Shown here piece by piece: positions 53,144-60,719 of a DNA stretch of 64,000 nucleotides (the first letter of the stretch is position 1; every line of letters begins with the position of its first letter). Below the pieces are notes generated by a model. That model was not told where the DNA came from. It did no database searches and was given only the letters and a program-made list of their open reading frames with translations. This DNA is from Pseudomonas songnenensis. Lineage in GTDB: Bacteria; Pseudomonadota; Gammaproteobacteria; Pseudomonadales; Pseudomonadaceae. Location: the NCBI RefSeq assembly GCF_003696315.1, contig NZ_RFFN01000001.1:124001-188000 (forward strand). Direction: 5' to 3'. Position numbers and translations under genes: made by a program.

Positions 53144-54547
53144 TCAGCCCTCCTCAACCGGTATGAAGCGCACCCGCACCAGCAACCCGCCCAGCGCACC
53201 CTGATCGAGGCTGATCTCGGCGCGGTGGGCGCGGACGATTTCGCCGACGATGGCCAGCCCCAGGCCGGCGCCATGGCCGCTGGTGTCGCGGCGGTAGAAG
53301 CGGGCAAAGACGCGATCGCGCTCGGCGACCGGAATGCCAGGGCCGTCGTCCTCCACCTCCAGCACGGCGCCGTCGAGCACCCGCAGCACCACGTTGCCGC
53401 CACCGAGGGTGTGCGCCAGGGCGTTGTCCAGCAGGTTGCTCAGCAGTTCGCTGATCAGCGTCGGTTCGCCGTCGATCCACACCGGCGCCTCGGCTTCCAG
53501 GGCCAGGGCGACGCCGCGCTTGTGCGCCAGTGCCGCCATCGCCAGGCCCAGCTCGCGGGCCAGCTGCGAAAGGTCCAGGCGCTGCGCGCCGCCCTCGGCG
53601 ATGGACTGTGCGCCGCTTTCGATGCGCGCCAGGGAAAGCAGCTGGTTGGCTAGGTGGATGACCTTGTCGGTGCTCTGCCCGGCGTCCTCCAGCGTGCTGC
53701 GCCAGGCGGCGGGGTCCGCGTCGCGCAGGCCCAGCTCGATGCGCGCCTTGAGTGCCGCCAGCGGTGTGCGCAGCTCGTGGGAGGCGTCGGCGATGAAGCG
53801 TGCCTGGCGTTCGAACTGGCCGCGCAGGCGTTCGGTGAAGCCGTTGAGCGCGACCACCAGCGGGCGCAGCTCGCGTTGCACGCTGACCAGCGGCAGCGGC
53901 CGCAGATCGTCCGGTGCGCGCTCCTGCACCGCCTCGCTGAGCCGGCCCAGCGGCCGCAGCGCGGCACTCACCGCCAGCCACACCAGCAGCAGCGCGGCGA
54001 CGGCCATCAGGCCGACCCGCCACAGGGTATCGGTGAGCAGGCTGCGTGCCATGCGCTCCCGGGCGCCGAGGGTCTCGGCCACGCGGATCTCGGCGATGCC
54101 GTTGAGCTCCGGCTCGCTGACCGGCTGCAGCAGGCTCACCAGGCGCACGCCCTGGCCCTGGAATTCGCCATCGTAGAAGCGCGCCAGGGCCGGGTAATCG
54201 TCGGTGCGCGGGGTGTCGGCGGCAGGGGCGGGCAGGTTCTCGTAGCCGCTGACCAGGCGCCCCTGGATGTCCAGCACCCCGTAGTAGATGCGTCCGGCGC
54301 TGTCATAGGCGAAGGTGTCCAGCGCCACGTAGGGCACGTTGGCGCGCAGCACGCCCTCGTGAGTGACCAGGCCGTCGGCGATGGCTCGGGCAGAGGCGAG
54401 CAGGGTGCGGTCGTAGGCGGTATCGGCAGCGGCACGGCCGTTCCAGTAGGCACTCCAGCCGCTGAACAGCAGCAGCAGCGCGAGCAGGATCGCCAGCCGG
54501 CGCAGCAGCCGGGCACGCAGGCTGCCGGCGACCTCCGGCTCAGCCAT
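53144..54547 (-). CDS. tctE: Sensor histidine kinase TctE
   Basis: A 467-residue membrane kinase that probably senses external tricarboxylates such as citrate. It has a membrane helix near residues 13-30, a periplasmic TctE-type sensor (about 35-165), a second helix (about 170-192), HAMP, the phospho-His in IADASHELRTPLAAL, and an ATPase domain with LLDNALAHTLGGG and VEDDGPGIPV. Its ATG overlaps the end of tctD by 8 bases. The transport genes it should control are divergent from tctD. Confidence 0.93.
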   Translation of the reverse strand: MAEPEVAGSLRARLLRRLAILLALLLLFSGWSAYWNGRAAADTAYDRTLLASARAIADGLVTHEGVLRANVPYVALDTFAYDSAGRIYYGVLDIQGRLVSGYENLPAPAADTPRTDDYPALARFYDGEFQGQGVRLVSLLQPVSEPELNGIAEIRVAETLGARERMARSLLTDTLWRVGLMAVAALLLVWLAVSAALRPLGRLSEAVQERAPDDLRPLPLVSVQRELRPLVVALNGFTERLRGQFERQARFIADASHELRTPLAALKARIELGLRDADPAAWRSTLEDAGQSTDKVIHLANQLLSLARIESGAQSIAEGGAQRLDLSQLARELGLAMAALAHKRGVALALEAEAPVWIDGEPTLISELLSNLLDNALAHTLGGGNVVLRVLDGAVLEVEDDGPGIPVAERDRVFARFYRRDTSGHGAGLGLAIVGEIVRAHRAEISLDQGALGGLLVRVRFIPVEEG

Positions 54548-55211
54548 CGAGCGCCTCGAGCATGTAGCCTAGGCCGCGGAAGGTGACGATGCGCACCGGC
54601 TGGCCCTCGAGCTTCTTGCGCAGGCGGTGGACGTAGATCTCGATGGCCTCGGCGCTGGCGTCCTCGTCCAGGCCGAACACCTGGGCGGCCAGCTGGTCCT
54701 TGCTCATCACCCGGCCGGGACGGGCGATCAGTGCCTCGAGCACACCCTGTTCCCGAGAGGTCAGGGTCAGCGGCTCGTCGGCCAGGCTGAAGCGCCGCGC
54801 ATCCAGGTCGTAGACCAATACACCGCAGCGCTGCTGGCGCTCGCCGCCGCCGACGCTGCGCCGCAGTAGCGCCTTGACCCGCGCCTCCAGCTCGGACAGC
54901 TCGAACGGCTTGGCCAGGTAGTCGTCGGCACCGAGGTTGAGGCCGTGCACGCGATCGCTGACCTCACCGCGCGCGGTGAGCATCAGCACCGGCAGCGTCT
55001 TGCCGCGCTCGCGCAGGCGCGCCAGCACCTGAAAGCCGTCCAGCCGCGGCAGCCCGACGTCGAGAATCGCCAGCGCATAGTCCTCGCTGGCCAGCGCCAG
55101 GTCGGCGGCGATGCCGTCGTGCAGCAGGTCCACGGTCCAGCCGGCGCCACGCAGCGCCTGCGCCACACTCTCGGCCAGCTGGGGGTGATCCTCGACCAGA
55201 AGAATCCGCAT
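54540..55211 (-). CDS. tctD: Response regulator TctD
   Basis: A 223-residue OmpR-family regulator. The receiver has Asp51 (LAILDVGLPRLDGF) and the Lys switch in DDYLAKPFELSELEARV; a winged-helix DNA-binding domain follows (LTSREQGVLEALIARPG, HRLRKKLEG). The frame extends to 55355, but MRILLVEDHPQ at 55211 is the natural start. Homologous TctD proteins control tricarboxylate transport genes, here opdH-tctCBA on the opposite strand with a 181-base shared control region. Confidence 0.94.
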   Translation of the reverse strand: MRILLVEDHPQLAESVAQALRGAGWTVDLLHDGIAADLALASEDYALAILDVGLPRLDGFQVLARLRERGKTLPVLMLTARGEVSDRVHGLNLGADDYLAKPFELSELEARVKALLRRSVGGGERQQRCGVLVYDLDARRFSLADEPLTLTSREQGVLEALIARPGRVMSKDQLAAQVFGLDEDASAEAIEIYVHRLRKKLEGQPVRIVTFRGLGYMLEALDG

Positions 55212-55274
55212 TGCCTGTCCTCTGCCATTGCGACGGGGCGCCAGTGTAGCGGCAGACGGCAAGAGTCGCCGCAG

Positions 55275-55303
55275 GCTTTCGACGCTGAAAGGCTGGCGAA
55301 AGC
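55275..55303 (+). promoter_or_regulatory. Candidate TctD operator
   Basis: GCTTTCG (55275-55281) and CGAAAGC (55297-55303) form a 7-bp inverted repeat with centres 22 bp apart, i.e. two helical turns, between tctD and opdH. A second inverted repeat, AGGTGG/CCACCT, lies at 55326-55343. Binding by TctD is inferred only from position. Confidence 0.45.
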
Positions 55304-55365
55304 TTGACCCCATAGGATCGCTTACAGGTGGCTCGATCCACCTCGCGCGGCGCATGCGCCGTCAC

Positions 55366-55376
55366 AACAAAAACAA
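55366..55376 (+). promoter_or_regulatory. Hfq/Crc catabolite motif at the opdH ribosome binding site
   Basis: AACAAAAACAA lies 4 bases before the GGAGAT ribosome binding site. It fits the A-rich AAnAAnAA pattern bound by Hfq with Crc, which blocks translation of secondary carbon-source genes in Pseudomonas. Confidence 0.65.
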
Positions 55377-55392
55377 TAGTGGAGATACCCCG

Positions 55393-56655
55393 ATGCTGAC
55401 TGCCGTCAGACGCTCACCCGCTCCTGCTCGTCTCGCTCTCGCCGTTGCCGCCGCCTCGCTGGCGCCGCTCGCCCAGGCCGCGTTCATCGAAGACAGCAGT
55501 GCAACCCTGCAGACCCACAACATCTACCTGAACCGCGATTTCCGCGAAGGCACCGCCCAGTCCAAGCGCGAAGAGTGGACCCAGGGTTTCATCCTCGACG
55601 TGCAGTCCGGCTTCACCGAAGGCACCGTCGGCGTCGGCCTGGACGCACTCGGCATGCTCGGCGTCAAGCTGGACTCCGGCGGTGGCCGCGCCGGCACCGA
55701 CCTCTTGCCGGTGCAGGACGATGGCGGCACCCCGGACGAGTTCAGCCGCCTGGGTCTGACCGCCAAGGCCAAGATCGCCGAGACCGAGCTGCGCTATGGC
55801 TCGCACATCCCGGAGATGCCCGTGGTCAAGGCCAGCGACAGCCGCACGCTGCCGCAGGTGTTCGAAGGCGGCACCGCCACTTCCAAGGATATCGAAGGGC
55901 TGACGCTGATCGGCGGGCGCCTGGACAAGGTCATCGACCGCGCCTCGACCAACTCCCAGAACCTGCAGCTGAACAACAAGAACAGCCGCTTCGCCAGTGC
56001 CGCCGAGGCCGACCACCTGACCTTCGCCGGGGCCGAATACGCCTTCAACAAGAACCTCACCGGCCGCTACTACTACGGCGAGCTGGATGACGTGTACCGC
56101 CAGCATTTCTTCGGTCTGCTGGCGGTCAAGCCGCTGACCGACAACTCCGCGCTGAGCGCCGATCTGCGCGTGATGTTCAGCGACGACACCGGCGCGGCCA
56201 ACGCCGGCAAGATCGACAACCAGGCCTGGAACGGCATGCTCGGTTACAGCCTCGGCGGGCACAAGGTCAGCCTCGGCTACCAGCAGATGCGCGGCGATAC
56301 CGGCTATGCCTATATCGATGGCAGCGATCCGTTCCTGGTCAACTTCGTGCAGATCAACGACTTCGCCAACGCCGACGAACGCTCCTGGCAGGCCCGTTAC
56401 GACTACAACTTCGCCGCCATGGGCATCCCCGGGCTGACCTTCCTGACCCGTTACATCTCCGGCGACAACGCCGAATACGCGGGCGGCAGCAACGGCAGCG
56501 AATGGGAACGCGACATCGAGCTGAAGTACGTGGTGCAGAGCGGCCCGCTGAAGAACGTCGCGGTGCGCTGGCGCAACGCGATGTTCCGCTCCGACTTCGC
56601 CCGCGACGCCGACGAGAACCGTCTGATCGTCAGCTACAGCCTGCCGATCTGGTAA
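55393..56655 (+). CDS. opdH: OprD-family porin for tricarboxylates (OpdH-like)
   Basis: A 420-residue outer-membrane beta-barrel of the OprD family. It has a signal peptide (about 1-27, ending LAQAA), then FIEDSSATLQTHNIYLNRDF typical of the family N terminus, with alternating aromatic strands to the end (RLIVSYSLPIW). It lets specific small acids through the outer membrane; its position in front of tctCBA and next to tctDE points to tricarboxylates such as cis-aconitate or citrate, as for P. aeruginosa OpdH. The frame opens at 55228, but GGAGAT before the ATG at 55393 fixes the start. tctC follows after 27 bases. Confidence 0.9.
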   Translation: MLTAVRRSPAPARLALAVAAASLAPLAQAAFIEDSSATLQTHNIYLNRDFREGTAQSKREEWTQGFILDVQSGFTEGTVGVGLDALGMLGVKLDSGGGRAGTDLLPVQDDGGTPDEFSRLGLTAKAKIAETELRYGSHIPEMPVVKASDSRTLPQVFEGGTATSKDIEGLTLIGGRLDKVIDRASTNSQNLQLNNKNSRFASAAEADHLTFAGAEYAFNKNLTGRYYYGELDDVYRQHFFGLLAVKPLTDNSALSADLRVMFSDDTGAANAGKIDNQAWNGMLGYSLGGHKVSLGYQQMRGDTGYAYIDGSDPFLVNFVQINDFANADERSWQARYDYNFAAMGIPGLTFLTRYISGDNAEYAGGSNGSEWERDIELKYVVQSGPLKNVAVRWRNAMFRSDFARDADENRLIVSYSLPIW

Positions 56656-56659
56656 ACAG

Positions 56660-56667
56660 AACAAGAA
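56660..56667 (+). promoter_or_regulatory. Hfq/Crc catabolite motif at the tctC ribosome binding site
   Basis: AACAAGAA is an exact AAnAAnAA match 3 bases before the GAGGA ribosome binding site, a second such motif in the same operon. Confidence 0.65.
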
Positions 56668-56682
56668 CGCGAGGAACACCTG

Positions 56683-57657
56683 ATGAAAACCAGACTCAGC
56701 CGTATCGCCCTGCTGTCGTCCTGCCTGCTGCTCTCCAGCCAGCTGCTGGCCGAGCCCAAGCGCCCCGAGTGCATCGCCCCGGCCAAGCCCGGCGGCGGTT
56801 TCGACCTGACCTGCAAGCTGGCCCAGAGCGGCCTGAAGGACGCCGGCCTGCTCAAGGCGCCGATGCGCGTCACCTACATGCCCGGCGGCGTCGGCGCGGT
56901 GGCCTACAACGCCGTGGTCGCCCAGCGTGCGGCGGAGGCGGGGACCATCACCGCCTTTTCCAGCGGCTCGCTGCTCAACCTCGCGCAAGGCAAGTTCGGT
57001 CGCTATGACGAAACCGCGGTGCGCTGGCTGGCCGCGGTCGGCACCGACTACGGCGCCATCTCGGTGCGTGCCGATGCGCCCTACCAGAGCCTCGACGACC
57101 TCATCGCCGCGGTGAAGAAGGACCCGGGCAGCGTGGTGTTCGGCGCCGGCGCCACCATCGGCGGGCAGGACTGGATGCAGACCGCGCTGATCGCCCGCGC
57201 CGCCGGGGTCGATCCGCAGAAGCTGCGCTATGTCGCCTTCGAGGGCGGCGGCGAGACGCTCACCGCCATGCTCGGCGGCCATGTGCAGGTCACCTCCAGC
57301 GGCCTCGGCGAAGTCACCCCGCAGCTCGACGCCGGCAAGATCCGCATCCTCGCCGTGCTCTCCGACGAGCGCCTGCCGGGCAAGCTGAACGGCATCCCCA
57401 CCGCCAAGGAGCAGGGCTACGACATCAGCTGGCCGGTGATCCGCGGCTTCTACATGGGGCCGGAAGTCTCCGACGAGGACTTCAACTGGTGGAAGAGCCA
57501 GTTCGACAGCCTGCTGGCCGACGAGGACTTCGCCAAGCTGCGCGAGCAGCGCGACCTGTTCCCGCTGTCGATGACCGGCGATGAGCTGAAAGCCTTCGTC
57601 GAGAAGCAGGTGCAGGACTACAAGGCGCTGGCCGGCGAGTTCGGCCTGGTCAAGTAA
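56683..57657 (+). CDS. tctC: Tripartite tricarboxylate transporter binding protein TctC
   Basis: A 324-residue periplasmic binding protein of the Bug family with a signal peptide (about 1-24, ending LLAEP). Family blocks include CIAPAKPGGGFDLTCKLAQS and MPGGVGAVAYNAVV near the N terminus and VQVTSSGLGEVTPQL later. It captures a tricarboxylate (citrate-like) and delivers it to TctA/TctB. It lies directly after the porin; a GC-rich hairpin after its stop may stabilise its mRNA. Confidence 0.93.
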   Translation: MKTRLSRIALLSSCLLLSSQLLAEPKRPECIAPAKPGGGFDLTCKLAQSGLKDAGLLKAPMRVTYMPGGVGAVAYNAVVAQRAAEAGTITAFSSGSLLNLAQGKFGRYDETAVRWLAAVGTDYGAISVRADAPYQSLDDLIAAVKKDPGSVVFGAGATIGGQDWMQTALIARAAGVDPQKLRYVAFEGGGETLTAMLGGHVQVTSSGLGEVTPQLDAGKIRILAVLSDERLPGKLNGIPTAKEQGYDISWPVIRGFYMGPEVSDEDFNWWKSQFDSLLADEDFAKLREQRDLFPLSMTGDELKAFVEKQVQDYKALAGEFGLVK

Positions 57658-57664
57658 CGCGAAC

Positions 57665-57684
57665 CGGCCCGCGCCCGCGGGCCG
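57665..57684 (+). other. Hairpin between tctC and tctB
   Basis: CGGCCCGC (57665-57672) pairs with GCGGGCCG (57677-57684) over GCCC, without a T-run. Such hairpins after binding-protein genes often protect the upstream mRNA and raise binding-protein levels over permeases. Confidence 0.5.
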
Positions 57685-57735
57685 CACGGCGGACCTGGCA
57701 GCTGCCGGGTCGCCGAACCCCTGAGGTATCCCGTC

Positions 57736-58179
57736 ATGTACGTACGTGTCTTCGCCGCGGTGTGGCTGCTCGCCTGCGCCGGCCTCGCCCTGCTCGCCTG
57801 GGGCTTCGAGGCGCCCTTCGCCTACGACCCGGTCGGGCCGCGCGCCTATCCGCTGCTGCTGCTGTTCCTGATGGCCTGCGGCGCGGCGTGGCTGCTGTTC
57901 AAGCCGCATGGCGAGCCGACGCCAGCGTTCGATCGTGCCAAGGCGCAGCGGGCCGTGCTCTGCGTGCTGGCGCTGCTGGCCTACGCCCTGCTGTTCGAAA
58001 TCCTCGGCTTCGTCATCAGCACTGCCCTGGCCGGTTTCGCCCTCGGCCTGCTGTTCAACGGTCGCCTGTGGCCCAGCGTGATCAGCGGTGCGCTGCTCGG
58101 CGTGCTGCTCTACGGGCTGTTCGATTACCTGCTGGACGTACCGCTGCCGCTTGGCCTGCTGCGTCTGCTGGAGAGCTGA
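57736..58179 (+). CDS. tctB: Tripartite tricarboxylate transporter small subunit TctB
   Basis: A 147-residue inner-membrane protein with four hydrophobic helices (about 5-22, 38-55, 73-98, 112-140), the normal TctB shape. Sequences such as YDPVGPRAYPLLLLFLMA and FEILGFVISTALAGFALG fit the family. It partners TctA. It starts at the ATG at 57736 and ends one base before the tctA ATG. Confidence 0.92.
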   Translation: MYVRVFAAVWLLACAGLALLAWGFEAPFAYDPVGPRAYPLLLLFLMACGAAWLLFKPHGEPTPAFDRAKAQRAVLCVLALLAYALLFEILGFVISTALAGFALGLLFNGRLWPSVISGALLGVLLYGLFDYLLDVPLPLGLLRLLES

Positions 58180-58180
58180 A

Positions 58181-59695
58181 ATGGAAACACTGAATTTCTT
58201 GATGCAGGGCTTCGATGTCGCCACCCGGCCGACCAACCTGCTGGTGGCGCTGTTCGGCGCCTTCGTCGGCACCGTCGTCGGCCTGCTGCCGGGCCTCGGC
58301 CCGATCAACGGCGTCGCACTGCTTTTGCCGCTGGCCTTTGCCCTCGGTCTGCCGCCGGAGACCGCACTGATCCTGCTGGCTGCGGTGTACCTCGGCTGCG
58401 AGTACGGCGGCCGCATTTCGGCCATCCTGCTCAACGTGCCGGGCGACGCCGCGGCGGTGATGACCACCCTCGACGGCTACCCGCTGGCCCGTCAGGGCAA
58501 GGCTGGCATCGCCCTGTCGCTGTCGGCGGTGAGCTCGTTCGTCGGCAGCATCATCGCCACCTGTGGCGTGGTGCTGTTCGCTCCGCTGCTGGCCAAGTGG
58601 GCGGTGGCCTTCGGCCCGGCGGAATACTTCGTGCTGATGATCTTCGCCATCGCCTGCCTCGGCGGCATGGTCGGCGACAAACCGGTGAAGACCCTGATGG
58701 CCGCGCTGATGGGCCTGGCGCTGGCCACCGTGGGTGTCGACTCGACCACCGGCGTCTACCGCTTCACCTTCGGCAGCGTCAGCCTGTCCGACGGCATCCA
58801 GTTCGTCATCGTGGTGATCGGCTTCTTCAGCGTCAGCGAGATCCTGCTGATGCTCGAAAAGACCCACAGCGGGCAGAAGGCGGTCAAGGCCAGCGGCCGG
58901 CTGCTGTTCAACTTCAAGGAGTTCTGTCTGACCTTCTGGACCATGGTGCGCAGTGCCGTGGCCGGCTTCGTCATCGGTACCCTGCCGGGCGCCGGGGCGA
59001 CCATCGCCAGCGCCATGACCTACATGAGCGAGAAGCGCATGGCGGGCGACAAGGGCCGTTTCGGCGACGGCGACCTGCGCGGCCTGGCGGCACCGGAAGC
59101 GGCGAACAACGCCTCGGCCTGCGGCTCGCTGATCCCCATGCTGACCCTCGGCGTGCCGGGTTCGGGCACCACCGCGGTGATGATCGGCGCACTGACGCTG
59201 TACAACATCACCCCGGGCCCGCTGCTGTTCGAACAGCAGCCGGACGTGGTCTGGGGCCTGATCGCCTCGCTGTTCATCGGCAACGTGATCCTCTTGATCA
59301 TGAACATCCCGCTGGTCGGCCTGTTCTCGCGCATGCTCAGCGTGCCGAACTGGGTGCTGGTACCGACGATCACGGTGATCAGCATGGTCGGTGTGTATTC
59401 GGTGCACAGCACCGTGTTCGACCTGGTGCTGATGGTCGGCCTCGGCGTGTTCGGCTACCTGCTGCGCAAGCTGGACTTCCCGCTGTCAGCGCTGATCCTC
59501 GGTTTCGTCCTCGGCGAGATGATGGAAGACAACCTGCGCCGCGCGCTGTCGATCTCCAACGGCGAGCTGGGCATCCTTTACGGCAGCCCGATCACCCTGG
59601 CGCTGTGGGCGCTGACCGTGGCGATGCTGGCCATGCCGGGGCTGCGCTGGTACCTCAAGCGCCGTCGCGGCAACGCGGTCGAGGCACAGGCCTGA
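58181..59695 (+). CDS. tctA: Tripartite tricarboxylate transporter large subunit TctA
   Basis: A 504-residue membrane protein with about twelve helices. The conserved TctA motifs are seen: VGLLPGLGPINGVALLLPL near residue 30, YLGCEYGGRISAILLNVPGD, and the second-repeat copy GTLPGAGATIASAMTYMSEK with PEAANNASACGSLIP. It carries tricarboxylate inward with sodium or protons. It begins one base after tctB; the AbrB-like gene follows after one base, so they form one operon. Confidence 0.95.
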   Translation: METLNFLMQGFDVATRPTNLLVALFGAFVGTVVGLLPGLGPINGVALLLPLAFALGLPPETALILLAAVYLGCEYGGRISAILLNVPGDAAAVMTTLDGYPLARQGKAGIALSLSAVSSFVGSIIATCGVVLFAPLLAKWAVAFGPAEYFVLMIFAIACLGGMVGDKPVKTLMAALMGLALATVGVDSTTGVYRFTFGSVSLSDGIQFVIVVIGFFSVSEILLMLEKTHSGQKAVKASGRLLFNFKEFCLTFWTMVRSAVAGFVIGTLPGAGATIASAMTYMSEKRMAGDKGRFGDGDLRGLAAPEAANNASACGSLIPMLTLGVPGSGTTAVMIGALTLYNITPGPLLFEQQPDVVWGLIASLFIGNVILLIMNIPLVGLFSRMLSVPNWVLVPTITVISMVGVYSVHSTVFDLVLMVGLGVFGYLLRKLDFPLSALILGFVLGEMMEDNLRRALSISNGELGILYGSPITLALWALTVAMLAMPGLRWYLKRRRGNAVEAQA

Positions 59696-59696
59696 T

Positions 59697-60719
59697 ATGC
59701 GCCAGCGGCTGCCGGCCTGGTGGGCGACGCCGCTGATCGGTGCGTTCGGCGGCTGGCTGGCGAGCCTGGCCAACTGGCCGCTGCCGTGGATGGTCGGCTC
59801 GCTGCTGGCGGTGATCGCCGTGCGCTGCAGCGGCTGGCTGGTGAGCGAAGTGCCGCGCGGCCGGCAGGTCGGGCAGTGGATCATCGCCAGCGCCATCGGC
59901 CTGCATTTCACCGGTGAGGTGATGCGCGAGGTGCTGGCGCACTTCGGCGTGATCCTCGCCGGCGCTGTCGGCACCCTGCTGCTGGGGCTGATCGGCATCT
60001 TCATCCTGCTGCGCAGCGGCAGCGACCGTGCCACCGCGTTCTTCGCCAGCATGCCGGGGGGCGCCAGCGAGATGGTGGTGCTGGCCAACCGGCACCAGGC
60101 GGAGGCGGCCAGCGTGGCGGCGGCGCACAGCCTGCGCCTGCTGCTGGTGGTGCTGGTCGTGCCGGCGCTGTTCACCTGGGGGTTGCCGACCGTCGCGGCG
60201 CCGCCCGCGGCCCCGGTGAGCTGGCCCTGGCTCGCCGTGCTGCTGCCGGCCGGTGGCCTGCTGGCGCTGCTCTGGAAGCGTCTCGGCCAGCCCAACCCCT
60301 GGATGCTCGGCCCGCTGACCGCCTGCGCTCTGGCCAGCGTGGCGTTCGACCTGCACATCGGCCTGCCGGGCTGGGCCGGCGCGCTCGGCCAGTGGCTGAT
60401 CGGCTGCTCGCTGGCCTGTCATTTCGACCGGCCGTTCTTCCGCAGTGCGCCGGCCTTCCTGCTGCGCATCCTGCTGTTCACCCTGCTGGCCATGCTGGTC
60501 GCCGCCGCGCTGGGCGGTGCACTGGGCTGGCTGACGGCGCTGGACGAGGTGTCGCTGATGCTCGGCATGATGCCCGGCGGCATCACCGAGCTGTGCCTGA
60601 CCGCCGAAGCCCTGCAGCTGTCGGTGGCGCTGGTTACCGCGGTGCAGGTGCTCAGGCTGTTTCTGGTGATGTTCCTCGCCGAGCCGTTGTTCCGCCTCTG
60701 GCAGCGCCGCGCAGGCTAG
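59697..60719 (+). CDS. AbrB-family membrane protein
   Basis: A 340-residue protein with about ten helices in two repeats: GGWLASLANWPLPWMVGSLL and SMPGGASEMVVLANRHQA in the first half, and LGQPNPWMLGPL with MMPGGITELCLTAEAL in the second. This is the AbrB transporter-like family, sometimes misnamed ammonia monooxygenase and unrelated to the Bacillus DNA-binding AbrB. It is tied to the tct operon by a one-base gap, as often seen, so it may assist tricarboxylate use. Its TAG shares CTAG with the convergent gene. Confidence 0.88.
   Translation: MRQRLPAWWATPLIGAFGGWLASLANWPLPWMVGSLLAVIAVRCSGWLVSEVPRGRQVGQWIIASAIGLHFTGEVMREVLAHFGVILAGAVGTLLLGLIGIFILLRSGSDRATAFFASMPGGASEMVVLANRHQAEAASVAAAHSLRLLLVVLVVPALFTWGLPTVAAPPAAPVSWPWLAVLLPAGGLLALLWKRLGQPNPWMLGPLTACALASVAFDLHIGLPGWAGALGQWLIGCSLACHFDRPFFRSAPAFLLRILLFTLLAMLVAAALGGALGWLTALDEVSLMLGMMPGGITELCLTAEALQLSVALVTAVQVLRLFLVMFLAEPLFRLWQRRAG

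Noticed and set aside
55414..58467. A 1017-codon minus-strand open frame over opdH, tctC and tctB
   Set aside because: Covers three clear genes on the other strand; translation lacks domain features and has the composition of an antisense artefact.
59697..60719. Ammonia monooxygenase or DNA-binding AbrB
   Set aside because: The protein is a ten-helix membrane protein with paired repeat motifs; the names come from mis-transferred annotation.
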